NCBI GenBank assembly: GCA_037384445.1
Contig: JARRNY010000136.1
Span: forward strand, 1-14,791
Direction of reading: 5' to 3'
Source of the DNA: Thiodiazotropha sp037384445
Lineage (GTDB): Bacteria; Pseudomonadota; Gammaproteobacteria; Chromatiales; Chromatiaceae
DNA: 14,791 bases
The notes under the pieces: generated by a model
What the model was told of the DNA's origin: nothing
The model's input: only the letters and a program-made list of their open reading frames with translations
Database searches by the model: none
Program-made: the position numbers and the translations under genes
Shown: in pieces, positions 1 to 9,700 of the stretch
How positions within the stretch are numbered: position 1 is the first letter of the stretch
Layout of the letters: every line of letters begins with the position of its first letter

Positions 1-25
1 TGTTTTTCGGAATTGGATTGCACAA

Positions 26-3000
26 ATGTTGAATGAAACTTCTTCTTGTGTTCATGAGCTGTTCGAAGCTCAAGTGCTGAAAACACCGGATTCTCCCGCC
101 GTTGTCTGTGATGATCAGATGCTTAGCTACCGGGAGGTCAACGAAAAGGCAAATCAACTTGCCCATGCACTCATAGAAATCGGGGTGTCTGGGAATGATC
201 GTATAGCCCTTTGTTGCGAGCGTTCCACGCTGCTCATCGTGGCCCTGCTGGCTATACAGAAATCCGGTGGTGCGTATGTGCCCCTGGATCCTGAATATCC
301 CGAAGATCGGCTTCACTATATGTTGCAGGATTGTGGGGCCAAAATCCTATTGTGTCAGAACAAGCTCTCTGAGCGTTTTTCCGGCATGCAGGGAATAGAG
401 GAGATCACACAATTTTTGATCAGTGGGGACAGCGAGGTCTTCACTGCCAGCGAGCGGAATAATCCAAAGGGCAGGGTTACCCCGGACAACTATATCTACG
501 CAATCTACACCTCGGGATCGACAGGGCAGCCGAAAGGTTCACTGGTCTATCATAGGGGTGCGCATAATCTTTTGAATTGGTACTGCAGGGAACTTGCTTT
601 CGATCAGGACAGCCGCCCCCTGCTCATGACCTCTTTAAGCTTTGATCTGACGCAGAAGAACATCTATGCCCCATTGATCTCTGGCGGCTGCCTCTTTCTT
701 CTGCATACGCAACACTATGATGCCTCGATCATTCTCAATACGATCGAGAGATTCGAAATAACCAGCATAAACTGTACGCCGAGTGCTTTTTCCGGCCTTG
801 CTGTCGACTCTTCGGAGAGCCAGCTGAAAAAACTCGCCTCCTTGAAATATGTTGTGCTGGGTGGTGAGCCCATTCTCGTCAACCGCTTCTGGGACTGGCT
901 CAACAGTGACTATTGCCAGGCTACGATTATCAACAGCTACGGTCCCACAGAGTGTACTGACGTTGTTGCCGCCTACAGGTTGCAGGATTTCGAGGCTTAT
1001 CGTGAGGGCAGTGTCCCCATAGGTTTTCCCGTCGACAATACCGAGTTGTTTGTCATGGACGGCGAGTTGAACGAATGCCCAGTGGGTGTCGAGGGAGAGT
1101 TGTACATCGGCGGCGCCGGTGTCGGTGCCGGCTATCTGAATCGGCCCGATTTGACCGCCGAAAAGTTTGTCGCCCATCCTCAGCGTGAGGATCTGACCAT
1201 CTATGGTACTGGCGACAGGGTTCGTATGCTGGAAAGCGGCGCCCTGGACTATATCGGGCGTATCGATTTACAAGTCAAGGTGCGAGGTTTTCGTATCGAA
1301 CTTGGGGAAATCGAAGCCAAGCTCGAGGCGATTGACGGTCTGCAGGAGGCGGTGGTTTTAGCCAGGCCGGATGCAAATGGCGAGAATCGCCTGGTGGCTT
1401 ATCTCAAAGCCAATGCGACATCCGACCCCGTCAATGTGTCTGAGATACGTGCAACCCTGCAGCATGATCTGCCGGACTTCATGTTACCCACTGCATGGGT
1501 CTTCATGCAGGAGATGCCGTTGAATCCGAACGGCAAGCTGGATCGCAAGGCGTTACCTGATCCCGGCCAACAACGACCGATGCTGGATCAGCCCTATGTC
1601 AGGCCGAAAACCCAATTGGAGGAGTACCTCGCCGAACAATGGATTCATCTGCTCAATCTTGATCGGGTTGGCGTCAAAGACCGTTTCTTTGAGTTGGGCG
1701 GTACTTCGATAAGAGCCATTCAATTCATTGCGCAATTGAGCAAGGAGATTGGCGAATCGGTACAGATTGCGGACTTTTTTGAATCACCGAGCATTGAGGG
1801 TTTGATCGCCACATTGGAAAACCAGTATCGCGATGCTCTGCTCAAGCGTTTTCCCCAGCACAAAGAAAGACAGCCCACGGGGAGCAGCGATGAGCGGAAA
1901 CGGCCGATGCTCTCTACCACGGCAAGTGGGTCGGACCCTATTGCGATTATCGGTATGGCCGGACGTTTCCCCGGCGCGGACTCCATCCAGGAGTTCTGGC
2001 GAAATCTGTGCGATGGAGTAGAGGCTTTCGAGATTGTCTCGAAATCAGATCTTGTCGCAAGTGGGCTTGACCCTTCCCTGATCGAGAACGATGACTACGT
2101 TGCCGTAGCGGCGCCGTTGAATGAGGTGGAATCTTTTGATGCCACCTTCTTTGGCTATAGCCCCAAAGAGATCGAGATCATGGATCCACAGCACCGTATC
2201 ATTCTGGAGGCTGCCTGGTCAGCAATGGAAGATGCGGGGTACGAGCCGGATAATGCCCCCGGCATAACCGGTGTGTTTTGTGGTGTCGCCCGCGATGGTT
2301 ATCTGATCAACAATATCGTTGCCCATCCCGAAATGCGTAGGGATTCGGCTAGTTATCACACCATGATCGGCAACGAGAAGGATTTTCCGGCGACACGTGT
2401 CTCCTACAAACTGAACCTGACGGGTCCAGGCATCAATGTGCAGACGGCCTGTTCCTCTTCCGGCGTAGCTACCCATCTTGCGGTGGAAAGCCTGCGTAAA
2501 GGCGAGTGCGATATGGCGCTTGTCGGCGGTTGCCGGGTCATGGTGCCCAATCGGGCCGGCTATTTGTATGTGGATGGCGGCACCTTGTCTGAGGATGGGC
2601 ATATACATGCCTTCGATCATCGTGCCTGCGGCATGGTCAGAGGCAGTGGTGTGGGTATGGTGGTGCTCAAGCGTCTCAGTGAGGCGCAGCGGGACGGCGA
2701 CCATATTTATGCGTTGATAAAAGGTACGGCGATCAATAACGATGGGGCGGAAAAACTCGGTTTTACCGCGCCTGCCGTTTTAGGTCAGAAACGTGTCATC
2801 GAGGATGCGCTTGATGATGCCAAAGTCTCTGCAGACAGCATCTCCTATGTGGAGGCACATGGTACTGGCACTCAACTGGGTGACCCTATCGAGGTGGCTG
2901 CGCTGACCCAGGCCTTTCGCCGGGATACGCAGAGGAGCGGCTTCTGCCGATTGGGTTCGGTGAAGACGAATATCGGCCATCTGGACGCGGGCTCGGCGGT

Positions 3001-6000
3001 TGCAGGCATGATCAAGAGTGCTCTGGCGCTGAAGCATAAAACGATTCCTGCCAGTCTCGGATATGAAAAGCCTAACCCGAAGATAGATTTCGACGCCTCG
3101 CCATTTGTCGTGAATCATCAACTTTCTGATTGGCTGGCTGGGGATACCCCCCGACGCGCCGGTGTCAGTTCGTTTGGATTGGGCGGTACCAATACGCACA
3201 TTGTTCTGCAGGAAAACAATCTTGGGCGTTACCTTGCAACCTCAGAATCCCCGGTGCTCGCCGATATTGCCTTCACCCTGCAAACCGGCAGGAAAGCCTT
3301 CGAACAACGATTCGCCCTGGTTTGTGAAAGCGCTGAACAGGCGGCGGATGAGTTAACCAAGAGCGGCTCCAAGCAGAGCATGACCGACTCCGTTCTACCT
3401 TCCGTGGATAAGGTTGTCTTTCTGTTTCCGGGGCAGGGCGCTCAGTATGTGAATATGGCTCTGGACCTGTATGAAAAGGAGCCGCTTTTCCGCGAGACGG
3501 TGGATCAATGCTGTGACATTCTCATTCCGTTGATCGGTGAAGATCTACGTTCCGTCCTCTATCCTAAAGCCGGGGATGAGTCCGAGGCGGTACAGAAGCT
3601 GAACGACACCGCGCTGACCCAGCCGGCGCTTTTCGTTATTGAATATTCTCTGGCGAAACTCTGGATGTTCTGGGGGATCACCCCGGATCTATTGATCGGT
3701 CACAGTATTGGTGAGTTTGTCGCGGCTTGTCTTGCCGGCGTGTTTTCGCAAGAGGATGCCCTGCGCGTGGTGGCAGAACGAGGACGTCTCATGAGCGCCA
3801 TGCCACAAGGCAGCATGCTGGCGGTTCGACTATCGGAAGAGGATCTGCTGCCGAAGATCAGTGAAGAGGTGGTGATCGCCACCATCAATGGTCCCCAGCT
3901 TTGTGTCATATCCGGACCGGATGAAGCGGTGGCGGCCAATGCGGTCGCGCTGGAGGCCGAGGGTGTGGATACGATCCCCATCCACACCTCACACGCCTTT
4001 CATTCCACCATGATGACACCGGCAGTGGAGCCGTTCCTGCGGGTTGTCGAAACGTCCCCACTGGCGCTTGCAGAGATTCCGATCATCTCCACGCTGAGCG
4101 GTTGTCAGGAGTCGCCGGAAAGTTTCATCAAGGCTGACTATTGGGCACGACAGCTGGCTGAGCCCGTGCGTTTCAGTCAGGCGATTGAGAGTGTACTGGA
4201 AGATAGTGAGGCGTCGGTTATCTTCCTCGAAGTGGGGCCGGGGAGTAATCTCTCCTCCAATATCCGACAGCATGCGCTGGATAAATCGCGTCACCGCGTG
4301 ATTTCATCCCTCGGCAGCGTCAAGGACGAAACACCTGCCAGCGCAACTTTCCTGCTTGCCTTGGGTCAGCTATGGGCGGCAGGATTGACAGTGGACTGGC
4401 AAAGTTTTTACGAGACGGAGACGAGAAAACGGACTTCTCTACCCACGTACCCCTTCCAACGCAAGCGGTTCTGGATCGAACCACCTCCATTCGATTTGGA
4501 TCAGGCGCCAGCACCGATACGCCATATTGCAGACAACGCCGTCACAGAACCCGTTGCTGTACAAGCTATACAACCTGAGATTAAGCAGCCGACCATGTCT
4601 AAGAATGAGCTCATCACCAATCGTTTGAGTAGTATGTTTTACGATCTTTCCGGTATCGAGATAGGCGAAGATGCGCTAGACAACGGCTTTTTGGAAATGG
4701 GTCTCGACTCCCTGTTTCTCACTCAGGTGAGCGGTGAGTTGAAATCGGAATTCGGCGTGACTGTGCGTTTCAGGGAGCTGATGGAAGACCTGAACAGTCT
4801 CAGTCGGCTCGCTGCGCACCTCGAAGAGATATTGCCGGATTCGGATTTTCCAGAGCTTTCCGAAGTCGTCGTGGCGTCACCAGCAGAAGCCAGTATCAAT
4901 GCCGCACCCCTGGTTGATGCTCAGCAGGCCGGCGCAAATCTACAGCAGATGGTAAGCGGCCTGGCTGCCGGAAGTTCCTCAGGGATGGAGGCGGTTATCT
5001 CGCAGCAACTCCAGCTGATGGCGCGTCAACTCGATATTCTCACGGGAGGAGGCGTCAACCCTCAGCCAGTCATGGCTGCGAACGTTGCGAAGCCTCAAAA
5101 GTCGATCGGCACCGAAAAGCCTGCCGTCGCCCAGACTGAGGCAGATAAAAAACCGTTCGGCGCAGCAGTGCGGATCGAAACGAATAACAGCGAATTCACC
5201 GAGTCACAGAAAACTTTTCTTCAGGAGTTCATCGCTCAGTACAACGGAATGACGGCAAAGTCGAAGGCCTTTGCCGAGCAAAACCGATCCCATCTTGCCG
5301 ATCCCAGAGTGGTATCGGGATTCAATCCGACGCTGAAGGAGACGGTATATCCCATCGTGGTCGAGCGCTCCAAGGGATCCCGTTTCTGGGATATTGACGG
5401 AAATGAGTTTATCGATGTGACTTGCGGGTTCGGTACCAATCTGATTGGGCATACGCCAGACCTCGTGATCGAGGCGGTGGAACAGCAACTGCATAAAGGC
5501 ATTGAGATCGGACCGCAAACTCCGCTGGTGGCAGAGACGTCCAAGCTGCTATGCGAAATGACGGGAAGTGAAAGAGCGATCTTCTGCAATACCGGGTCGG
5601 AAGCGGTTATGGGGGCGATGCGCCTGGCCAGGACGGTCACAGGACGTAAGTTGGTGGTCGCCTTCAGGAATGATTATCACGGAATTTTCGATGAAGTGAT
5701 CGTGCGCGGAACGCCCAATCTTCGCTCAGTGCCTGCAGCGACGGGAATCAATCCCAGTGCAGTCGAAAACATGCTGATTCTCGATTACGGCAGCGAGGAG
5801 AGTCTGCAAGTCATTCGTGAACATGCCAGTGAATTGGCGGCGCTGCTCGTGGAACCGGTGCAGAGTCGGAATCTAAACTTGCAACCCCGTGAGTTCATGC
5901 ATGAGTTGCGTGCAATCGCCGATGAGTCTGATATTGCGCTGATCTTCGATGAAGTGATCACCGGTTTTCGCTCCCACATCGGAGGAGCGCAAGCCTATTT

Positions 6001-6694
6001 TGGTGTAAAGGCGGACATTGCGACTTACGGTAAGATTATCGGCGGGGGCTTGCCAATCGGCGCAATTGCCGGCAGGTCAAAATACATGGACGCACTGGAT
6101 GGTGGCCACTGGCAGTTTGGTGATAATTCGGTACCTGAAGTCGGTGTGACTTATTTTGCTGGCACCTTTGTGCGTCACCCGTTAGCGATGGCGGCCAGTC
6201 GTGCCATGTTGACCTACCTGAAGGCTCAGGGTGGCACATTACAGGAAGAGCTGACCCGGCGTACGACGGAGTTCTTGAGTCGCTTGCAGGCTGAGATCGA
6301 TAGACTGGGTGTTGCGCTGGACATTCTGCATTTCAGCTCGGCTTTCCAGTTGCACTTTCCGGATGACGCACCCTTGTCAGGCTTGTTTTATGCGCTGATG
6401 CGCCAGAGAAACGTGCATATATTCCAGGGCAGGACCTGGTTCTTTACCACTGCGCATACCGATGAGGATATGGACAGGATTCTGATCGCAATCAAAGAAT
6501 CCCTGGAGATCATGCTTGAGTATGGATTTTTATCGGGAAATGAAACCAGTGGCGCTGATGCGAGAAATCATACGTTCGAGCAGTATTTGACGCCTCCTGT
6601 TGCGGGTGCTCGCCTTGGGCGGACCATCACCGGCATGCCAGCCTGGTTTGTCGATGATCCGGATGAGGCAGGCAGCTACCTCATTGTAGAATGA
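26..6694 (+). CDS. Hybrid NRPS-PKS megasynthase: A-PCP-KS-AT-ACP-aminotransferase
   Basis: 2222-residue multidomain enzyme that starts a peptide/polyketide chain in the cytoplasm. Domains in order: adenylation (about residues 10-510), PCP (Ser561), ketosynthase (637-1063; Cys809, His945, His985), malonyl-type acyltransferase (1129-1425; Ser1227), ACP (Ser1562), a linker, and a class III PLP aminotransferase (about 1750-2165; Lys2003). Predicted job: load a starter acid, extend it once with malonate, and convert the beta-ketone to a beta-amine. There is no C domain before A1, as expected for a loading module. ATG 26 has only a weak GGA upstream, and the frame stays open to the window edge, so the true start could be further upstream. 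The C-terminal tail (PAWFVDDPDEAG...) resembles the linker that joins aminotransferase to C domains in fused synthases, so this protein probably hands over to the next gene. It ends with tandem stops, TGATAA. Confidence 0.93.
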   Translation: MLNETSSCVHELFEAQVLKTPDSPAVVCDDQMLSYREVNEKANQLAHALIEIGVSGNDRIALCCERSTLLIVALLAIQKSGGAYVPLDPEYPEDRLHYMLQDCGAKILLCQNKLSERFSGMQGIEEITQFLISGDSEVFTASERNNPKGRVTPDNYIYAIYTSGSTGQPKGSLVYHRGAHNLLNWYCRELAFDQDSRPLLMTSLSFDLTQKNIYAPLISGGCLFLLHTQHYDASIILNTIERFEITSINCTPSAFSGLAVDSSESQLKKLASLKYVVLGGEPILVNRFWDWLNSDYCQATIINSYGPTECTDVVAAYRLQDFEAYREGSVPIGFPVDNTELFVMDGELNECPVGVEGELYIGGAGVGAGYLNRPDLTAEKFVAHPQREDLTIYGTGDRVRMLESGALDYIGRIDLQVKVRGFRIELGEIEAKLEAIDGLQEAVVLARPDANGENRLVAYLKANATSDPVNVSEIRATLQHDLPDFMLPTAWVFMQEMPLNPNGKLDRKALPDPGQQRPMLDQPYVRPKTQLEEYLAEQWIHLLNLDRVGVKDRFFELGGTSIRAIQFIAQLSKEIGESVQIADFFESPSIEGLIATLENQYRDALLKRFPQHKERQPTGSSDERKRPMLSTTASGSDPIAIIGMAGRFPGADSIQEFWRNLCDGVEAFEIVSKSDLVASGLDPSLIENDDYVAVAAPLNEVESFDATFFGYSPKEIEIMDPQHRIILEAAWSAMEDAGYEPDNAPGITGVFCGVARDGYLINNIVAHPEMRRDSASYHTMIGNEKDFPATRVSYKLNLTGPGINVQTACSSSGVATHLAVESLRKGECDMALVGGCRVMVPNRAGYLYVDGGTLSEDGHIHAFDHRACGMVRGSGVGMVVLKRLSEAQRDGDHIYALIKGTAINNDGAEKLGFTAPAVLGQKRVIEDALDDAKVSADSISYVEAHGTGTQLGDPIEVAALTQAFRRDTQRSGFCRLGSVKTNIGHLDAGSAVAGMIKSALALKHKTIPASLGYEKPNPKIDFDASPFVVNHQLSDWLAGDTPRRAGVSSFGLGGTNTHIVLQENNLGRYLATSESPVLADIAFTLQTGRKAFEQRFALVCESAEQAADELTKSGSKQSMTDSVLPSVDKVVFLFPGQGAQYVNMALDLYEKEPLFRETVDQCCDILIPLIGEDLRSVLYPKAGDESEAVQKLNDTALTQPALFVIEYSLAKLWMFWGITPDLLIGHSIGEFVAACLAGVFSQEDALRVVAERGRLMSAMPQGSMLAVRLSEEDLLPKISEEVVIATINGPQLCVISGPDEAVAANAVALEAEGVDTIPIHTSHAFHSTMMTPAVEPFLRVVETSPLALAEIPIISTLSGCQESPESFIKADYWARQLAEPVRFSQAIESVLEDSEASVIFLEVGPGSNLSSNIRQHALDKSRHRVISSLGSVKDETPASATFLLALGQLWAAGLTVDWQSFYETETRKRTSLPTYPFQRKRFWIEPPPFDLDQAPAPIRHIADNAVTEPVAVQAIQPEIKQPTMSKNELITNRLSSMFYDLSGIEIGEDALDNGFLEMGLDSLFLTQVSGELKSEFGVTVRFRELMEDLNSLSRLAAHLEEILPDSDFPELSEVVVASPAEASINAAPLVDAQQAGANLQQMVSGLAAGSSSGMEAVISQQLQLMARQLDILTGGGVNPQPVMAANVAKPQKSIGTEKPAVAQTEADKKPFGAAVRIETNNSEFTESQKTFLQEFIAQYNGMTAKSKAFAEQNRSHLADPRVVSGFNPTLKETVYPIVVERSKGSRFWDIDGNEFIDVTCGFGTNLIGHTPDLVIEAVEQQLHKGIEIGPQTPLVAETSKLLCEMTGSERAIFCNTGSEAVMGAMRLARTVTGRKLVVAFRNDYHGIFDEVIVRGTPNLRSVPAATGINPSAVENMLILDYGSEESLQVIREHASELAALLVEPVQSRNLNLQPREFMHELRAIADESDIALIFDEVITGFRSHIGGAQAYFGVKADIATYGKIIGGGLPIGAIAGRSKYMDALDGGHWQFGDNSVPEVGVTYFAGTFVRHPLAMAASRAMLTYLKAQGGTLQEELTRRTTEFLSRLQAEIDRLGVALDILHFSSAFQLHFPDDAPLSGLFYALMRQRNVHIFQGRTWFFTTAHTDEDMDRILIAIKESLEIMLEYGFLSGNETSGADARNHTFEQYLTPPVAGARLGRTITGMPAWFVDDPDEAGSYLIVE
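53..1555 (+). other. A1 adenylation domain (loading; substrate unassigned)
   Basis: Activates the starter acid as an acyl-AMP and loads it on PCP1. Core motifs are all visible: LSYREVNEKANQLA (A1), SGGAYVPLDPEYP (A2), YTSGSTGQPKG (A3), SYGPTE (A5), GELYIGGAGVGAGYL (A6), YGTGDR (A7, Gly where Arg is usual), GRIDLQVKVRGFRIELGE (A8), NPNGKLDR (A10; Lys504). Aligning by eye to GrsA from Asp207 gives the specificity code D-L-K-N-V-G-S-D-V-K. The leading Asp normally binds an alpha-amino group, which argues for an amino acid and against a fatty or aryl acid. I do not recognise the full code, so the substrate is left open. It differs clearly from the two glycine-type A domains of the next gene. Confidence 0.88.
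1610..1831 (+). other. PCP1 peptidyl carrier domain
   Basis: Carrier domain that holds the starter as a phosphopantetheine thioester. The attachment motif FFELGGTSIRAIQF carries the modified serine at residue 561 (codon 1706-1708). Thr replaces the more usual His/Asp before the Ser. The domain is full length, with the post-Ser helices (ADFFESPSIEGLIATLE) intact, which makes a useful contrast to PCP2 in the next gene. Confidence 0.88.
1934..3213 (+). other. Ketosynthase (KS) domain
   Basis: Condenses the PCP1-bound starter with malonyl-ACP to give a beta-ketoacyl chain. The Cys-His-His triad is complete: Cys809 in TACSSSG (2450-2452), His945 in EAHGTGTQLGDP, and His985 in TNIGHLDAG. The FFGYSPKEIEIMDPQHR stretch, with FGYSP rather than FGISP, is a variant I associate with ketosynthases that precede aminotransferase domains in NRPS-PKS hybrids (family knowledge from memory). 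The position after a PCP means it must accept an aminoacyl thioester. Confidence 0.92.
3410..4316 (+). other. Acyltransferase (AT) domain, malonyl-CoA type
   Basis: Selects the extender unit and loads it on the ACP. The N-terminal motif FLFPGQGAQY, the nucleophile motif GHSIGE (Ser1227, codon 3704-3706) and HAFHS (His1326 at its second His, codon 4001-4003) are present. GHSIG plus HAFHS is the malonyl-CoA signature; methylmalonyl enzymes usually show GHSQG and YASHS. A standard post-AT linker ending PTYPFQRKRFW follows near residue 1475 and leads straight into the ACP with no KR, DH, ER or MT domain between. Confidence 0.9.
4601..4837 (+). other. ACP domain of the PKS module
   Basis: Acyl carrier that holds the malonyl extender and then the beta-keto chain. 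The motif FLEMGLDSLFL is the polyketide-type DSL attachment site, with the modified serine at residue 1562 (codon 4709-4711). It is the only carrier between the AT and the aminotransferase, so the beta-ketoacyl substrate of the aminotransferase should sit here. Confidence 0.9.
4838..5260 (+). other. ACP-to-aminotransferase linker with amphipathic helix
   Basis: About 140 residues rich in Ala, Val, Gln and Ser, with no catalytic motif. Near its middle (4985-5040) is a predicted amphipathic helix, MEAVISQQLQLMARQLDIL, a type I recall between ACP and aminotransferase domains of related synthases; it may help the dimeric aminotransferase assemble. A second helical stretch, TESQKTFLQEFIAQY, leads into the aminotransferase. 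Confidence 0.55.
5270..6516 (+). other. Embedded class III PLP aminotransferase (AMT) domain
   Basis: Glutamate-1-semialdehyde-aminotransferase-like domain, expected to transaminate the ACP-bound beta-ketone to a beta-amine. Visible landmarks: FWDIDGNEFIDVTCGFG near the N-terminus, CNTGSEAVMGAMRLAR for cofactor phosphate binding, FDEVITGFR with the pyridine-binding Asp1975, and TYGKIIGGGLPIGA with the Schiff-base Lys2003 (codon 6032-6034). All key residues are present, so it should be active. The same architecture is known from iturin/mycosubtilin and microginin synthases, where it installs a beta-amino acid. Confidence 0.9.
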
Positions 6695-6721
6695 TAATTT
6701 CAAAAATATCGGATACCACAT

Positions 6722-9700
6722 ATGGATAAGCATGTCGTTGACTACAATCCCTTTGATGAGGGAGAGTTGTCCCGCGTTGCGCCTTCGACCGAGGCACAAA
6801 AAGAGATCTGGGCTTCGGTGCAAATGGGCGATGATGCCAATCGTTCATTCAACGAGTCTGTTACCCTGACATTGCTCGGTGAACTGGATGTCTCGGCCAT
6901 GCAAAAGGCTCTGCAGTATATGCTTGAGAGGCATGAGGCACTGCGTGCATGCTTCAGCCCGGACGGGGAGTTGATCTGTATCCGAAAGCAGGCCGAAGTC
7001 TCTTTCAGTATCGTTGATCTATCTGCGTTTTCCGCTGACAAGAAGGCGTCTGAGCTGAGGCGCCAACTGGACCTTTCGGTGGATACGCCATACAACCTGG
7101 TGCTGGGTCCCTTATTTGGCGCGCGTCTGTTTAAAATGGATGCGAAGGACTACAGACTCAATATCTACGCACATCACATTGTCTGTGACGGCTGGTCCAT
7201 GTCCATCATCGCCAGGGAACTTGGCTCGGTATATTCCGAGTATGCATCAGGCGGAGAGCCAAAACTGGGTACACCCGGACAGTTTGGCGACTACGCCATC
7301 AATGAGTGGAGAGCGGCGGGTGGTGAAGCCTATCAGCTCGCCGAGGCTTACTGGAAAGAGCAGTTCAAAAACGTCATTCCACGATTGGATTTTCCCGTCG
7401 ATAGAAATCGTCCACCCTTAAGAACCTACAAAGGCCGACGGATCGACTACCAGATTGGTGACACTGTATTTGAGGGTCTGCGCAAACTGAGTTCCAAGGC
7501 GGGATGTACGTTCGTCACCACGCTACTGGCTGGTTTTGAAGCATTTCTCTATCGATTGACCATGCAGCAGAATCTTGTTGTGGGGATTCCCGCAGCCGGC
7601 CAATCCGCGACCGGTCAACTGCAACTCGTGGGGCATTGCGTCAATCTTTTGCCGATGCATTGTGAAGTGGCAGGGGATATGCGGTTTATCGATCTCCTGA
7701 AGCGTGTTCGTTCTCTTATGCTCGATGCATACGAGAATCAGAACTACACTTTTGGCAGTCTGGTCAAGCAACTGCCGATTGCGCGTGATCCGGGACGGAT
7801 TCCGCTGATGCCGATTCTGTTCAACATCGACCAGGTCAGTGACGAACCTTATCGCTATCAGGATTTGTCGGTGAGCTTCGCCTCCAATCCAAGGCATTAC
7901 GAGAATTTTGAAATCACCCTGAATCTCGCTGCGTCGAGCAAAAAGGTGGTGTTGGAGTGCACCTATAACACAAACCTTTTTGATCAACAGACCATCGAAG
8001 CCCGTCTGCGGGAATATGAGAGTTTGTTGTCAGCCGCAGCCAACGACCCTGAAACATCGATTGCCAGTCTGCCGATTCTGACTGCAGAAGAACAGGCGGC
8101 CTTGATCAATCAATCCACCCAGGCGCAATCGAGCCAGGATTATTCGAATGATCAGGTTGATGGGGATTTTCTGAGTTTGTTCAAAAAGCAGGTAGAACAG
8201 ACACCAGATTCACCAGTGGTGCGCTTCGGCGATGTGGAAATCGACTATGTAACGCTTGATCGAACCTCCAACCAGGTGGCCAATTTTCTGCTGTCGAAAG
8301 GCGTTTGTACCGGTGACAGGATTGGAGTGAGCGTCGAGCGCTCTGAGAAGATGCTGACTGCGGTGTTAGGTGTGCTCAAAGCTGGCGCATGTTATATCCC
8401 ACTCGATCCCGGCTATCCAGAAGAACGTCTCTCTTTCATGGTGCAGGACTCAGGCCTGAGTTATCTGGTCTCAGAACGGGCATTTGCAAAGCAATATGAA
8501 GCACAGGGTGTGCAGCTGATTCTTCTCGATGATGAGTCCGCACAGATCGATCTGTGTGATGATACGGCCCCGGCTGTTCGGATAAGTCCCGAGGATATCG
8601 CCTACGTCATCTATACCTCAGGCTCGACCGGAAAACCCAAAGGTGTCTGTGTGCAGCATTCAGCTGTACGCAATTTCCTCGAAAGCATGCAAAAAATCCC
8701 CGGCATTCGATCGGGTGACCGGCTGCTGGCGGTAACGACCCTCTCTTTCGATATCGCGGTTCTGGAGCTCTACCTGCCTTTGATCAGCGGCGCAAGCGTG
8801 GTCACTGCAAGCCGGGATGAAGCGATGGATGGCCAACGCCTGAAACAGCTCGTCGAGCAGCACAACATTAATATGATGCAGGCAACGCCATCAACCTGGC
8901 GCCTGCTGCTTTCCGCTGGCTGGGTGCCGTCTGAAGATTTCAAAGCCTTGTGCGGTGGTGAAGCCATGCCAGAAGATCTGGCGAAGACGCTGGCCGCAGG
9001 GTGTGAACTTTGGAATATGTACGGGCCCACAGAGACAACCGTCTGGTCGAGTTGCTACCGGGTTCCTTCCGACGGTCATCCGGTTTTGATCGGCAAACCG
9101 ATAGACCATACTCAGTTCTATGTCCTGGACCTCAATGGCCAGCCAGTGCCGGCGGGCGTCGCCGGAGAACTCTATATCGGCGGAGATGGTGTCACTGCCG
9201 GCTATCTGGGAAGAGAAGATCTGACCGCTGAAAGATTTATCAGCAACGGCTTTTCTGATGATCCAAAGGCCAGGCTCTATCGAACAGGCGATCTCGTCCG
9301 GCAACTGCATGATGGCAATTTTGAATATTTCAATCGTGTCGATAATCAAGTAAAGCTGCGTGGTTATCGTATCGAACTGGGCGAAATCGAAGCCGTTATC
9401 AATGATTGCGATCAAGTCGAACAGGCTGTAGCTGCGGTGCAGGAATTTTCCCCTGGAGATCAACGCCTGGTCGCCTACATTGTCTCTGCGCAGAGTGTGG
9501 ACTTCGATACGGTGAGAGAACGTCTGCGTTCTGTGCTGCCGGTTTACATGGTTCCTCAGCACTTCATGCAGCTGCCAAGCTTACCTCTCACCGCGAATGG
9601 CAAGATAGATCGAAAAGCTCTACCGATGCCGGAGAGTGCTGCGATAGCGGAAACGACTGAACTCACTCCCCCAGCATCCGAGACTGAAGCGCTGATACTG

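Noticed and set aside
3704..4012. Methylmalonyl-specific AT
   Set aside because: GHSIGE and HAFHS are malonyl-type motifs; the methylmalonyl signatures GHSQG and YASHS are absent.
4440..4600. A ketoreductase or other reducing domain between AT and ACP
   Set aside because: Only a short post-AT linker lies there; no nucleotide-binding motif is present and the space is too small.
6695..6721. Terminator or promoter between the two megasynthase genes
   Set aside because: The 27-nt spacer is A/T-rich with no hairpin and no room for a -35/-10 pair; it only holds a weak ribosome-binding site.
8891..9562. 223-aa open frame on the minus strand
   Set aside because: It lies wholly inside A2, has no recognisable motif, and the opposite strand shows clear, conserved A-domain motifs. 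It is a shadow frame.
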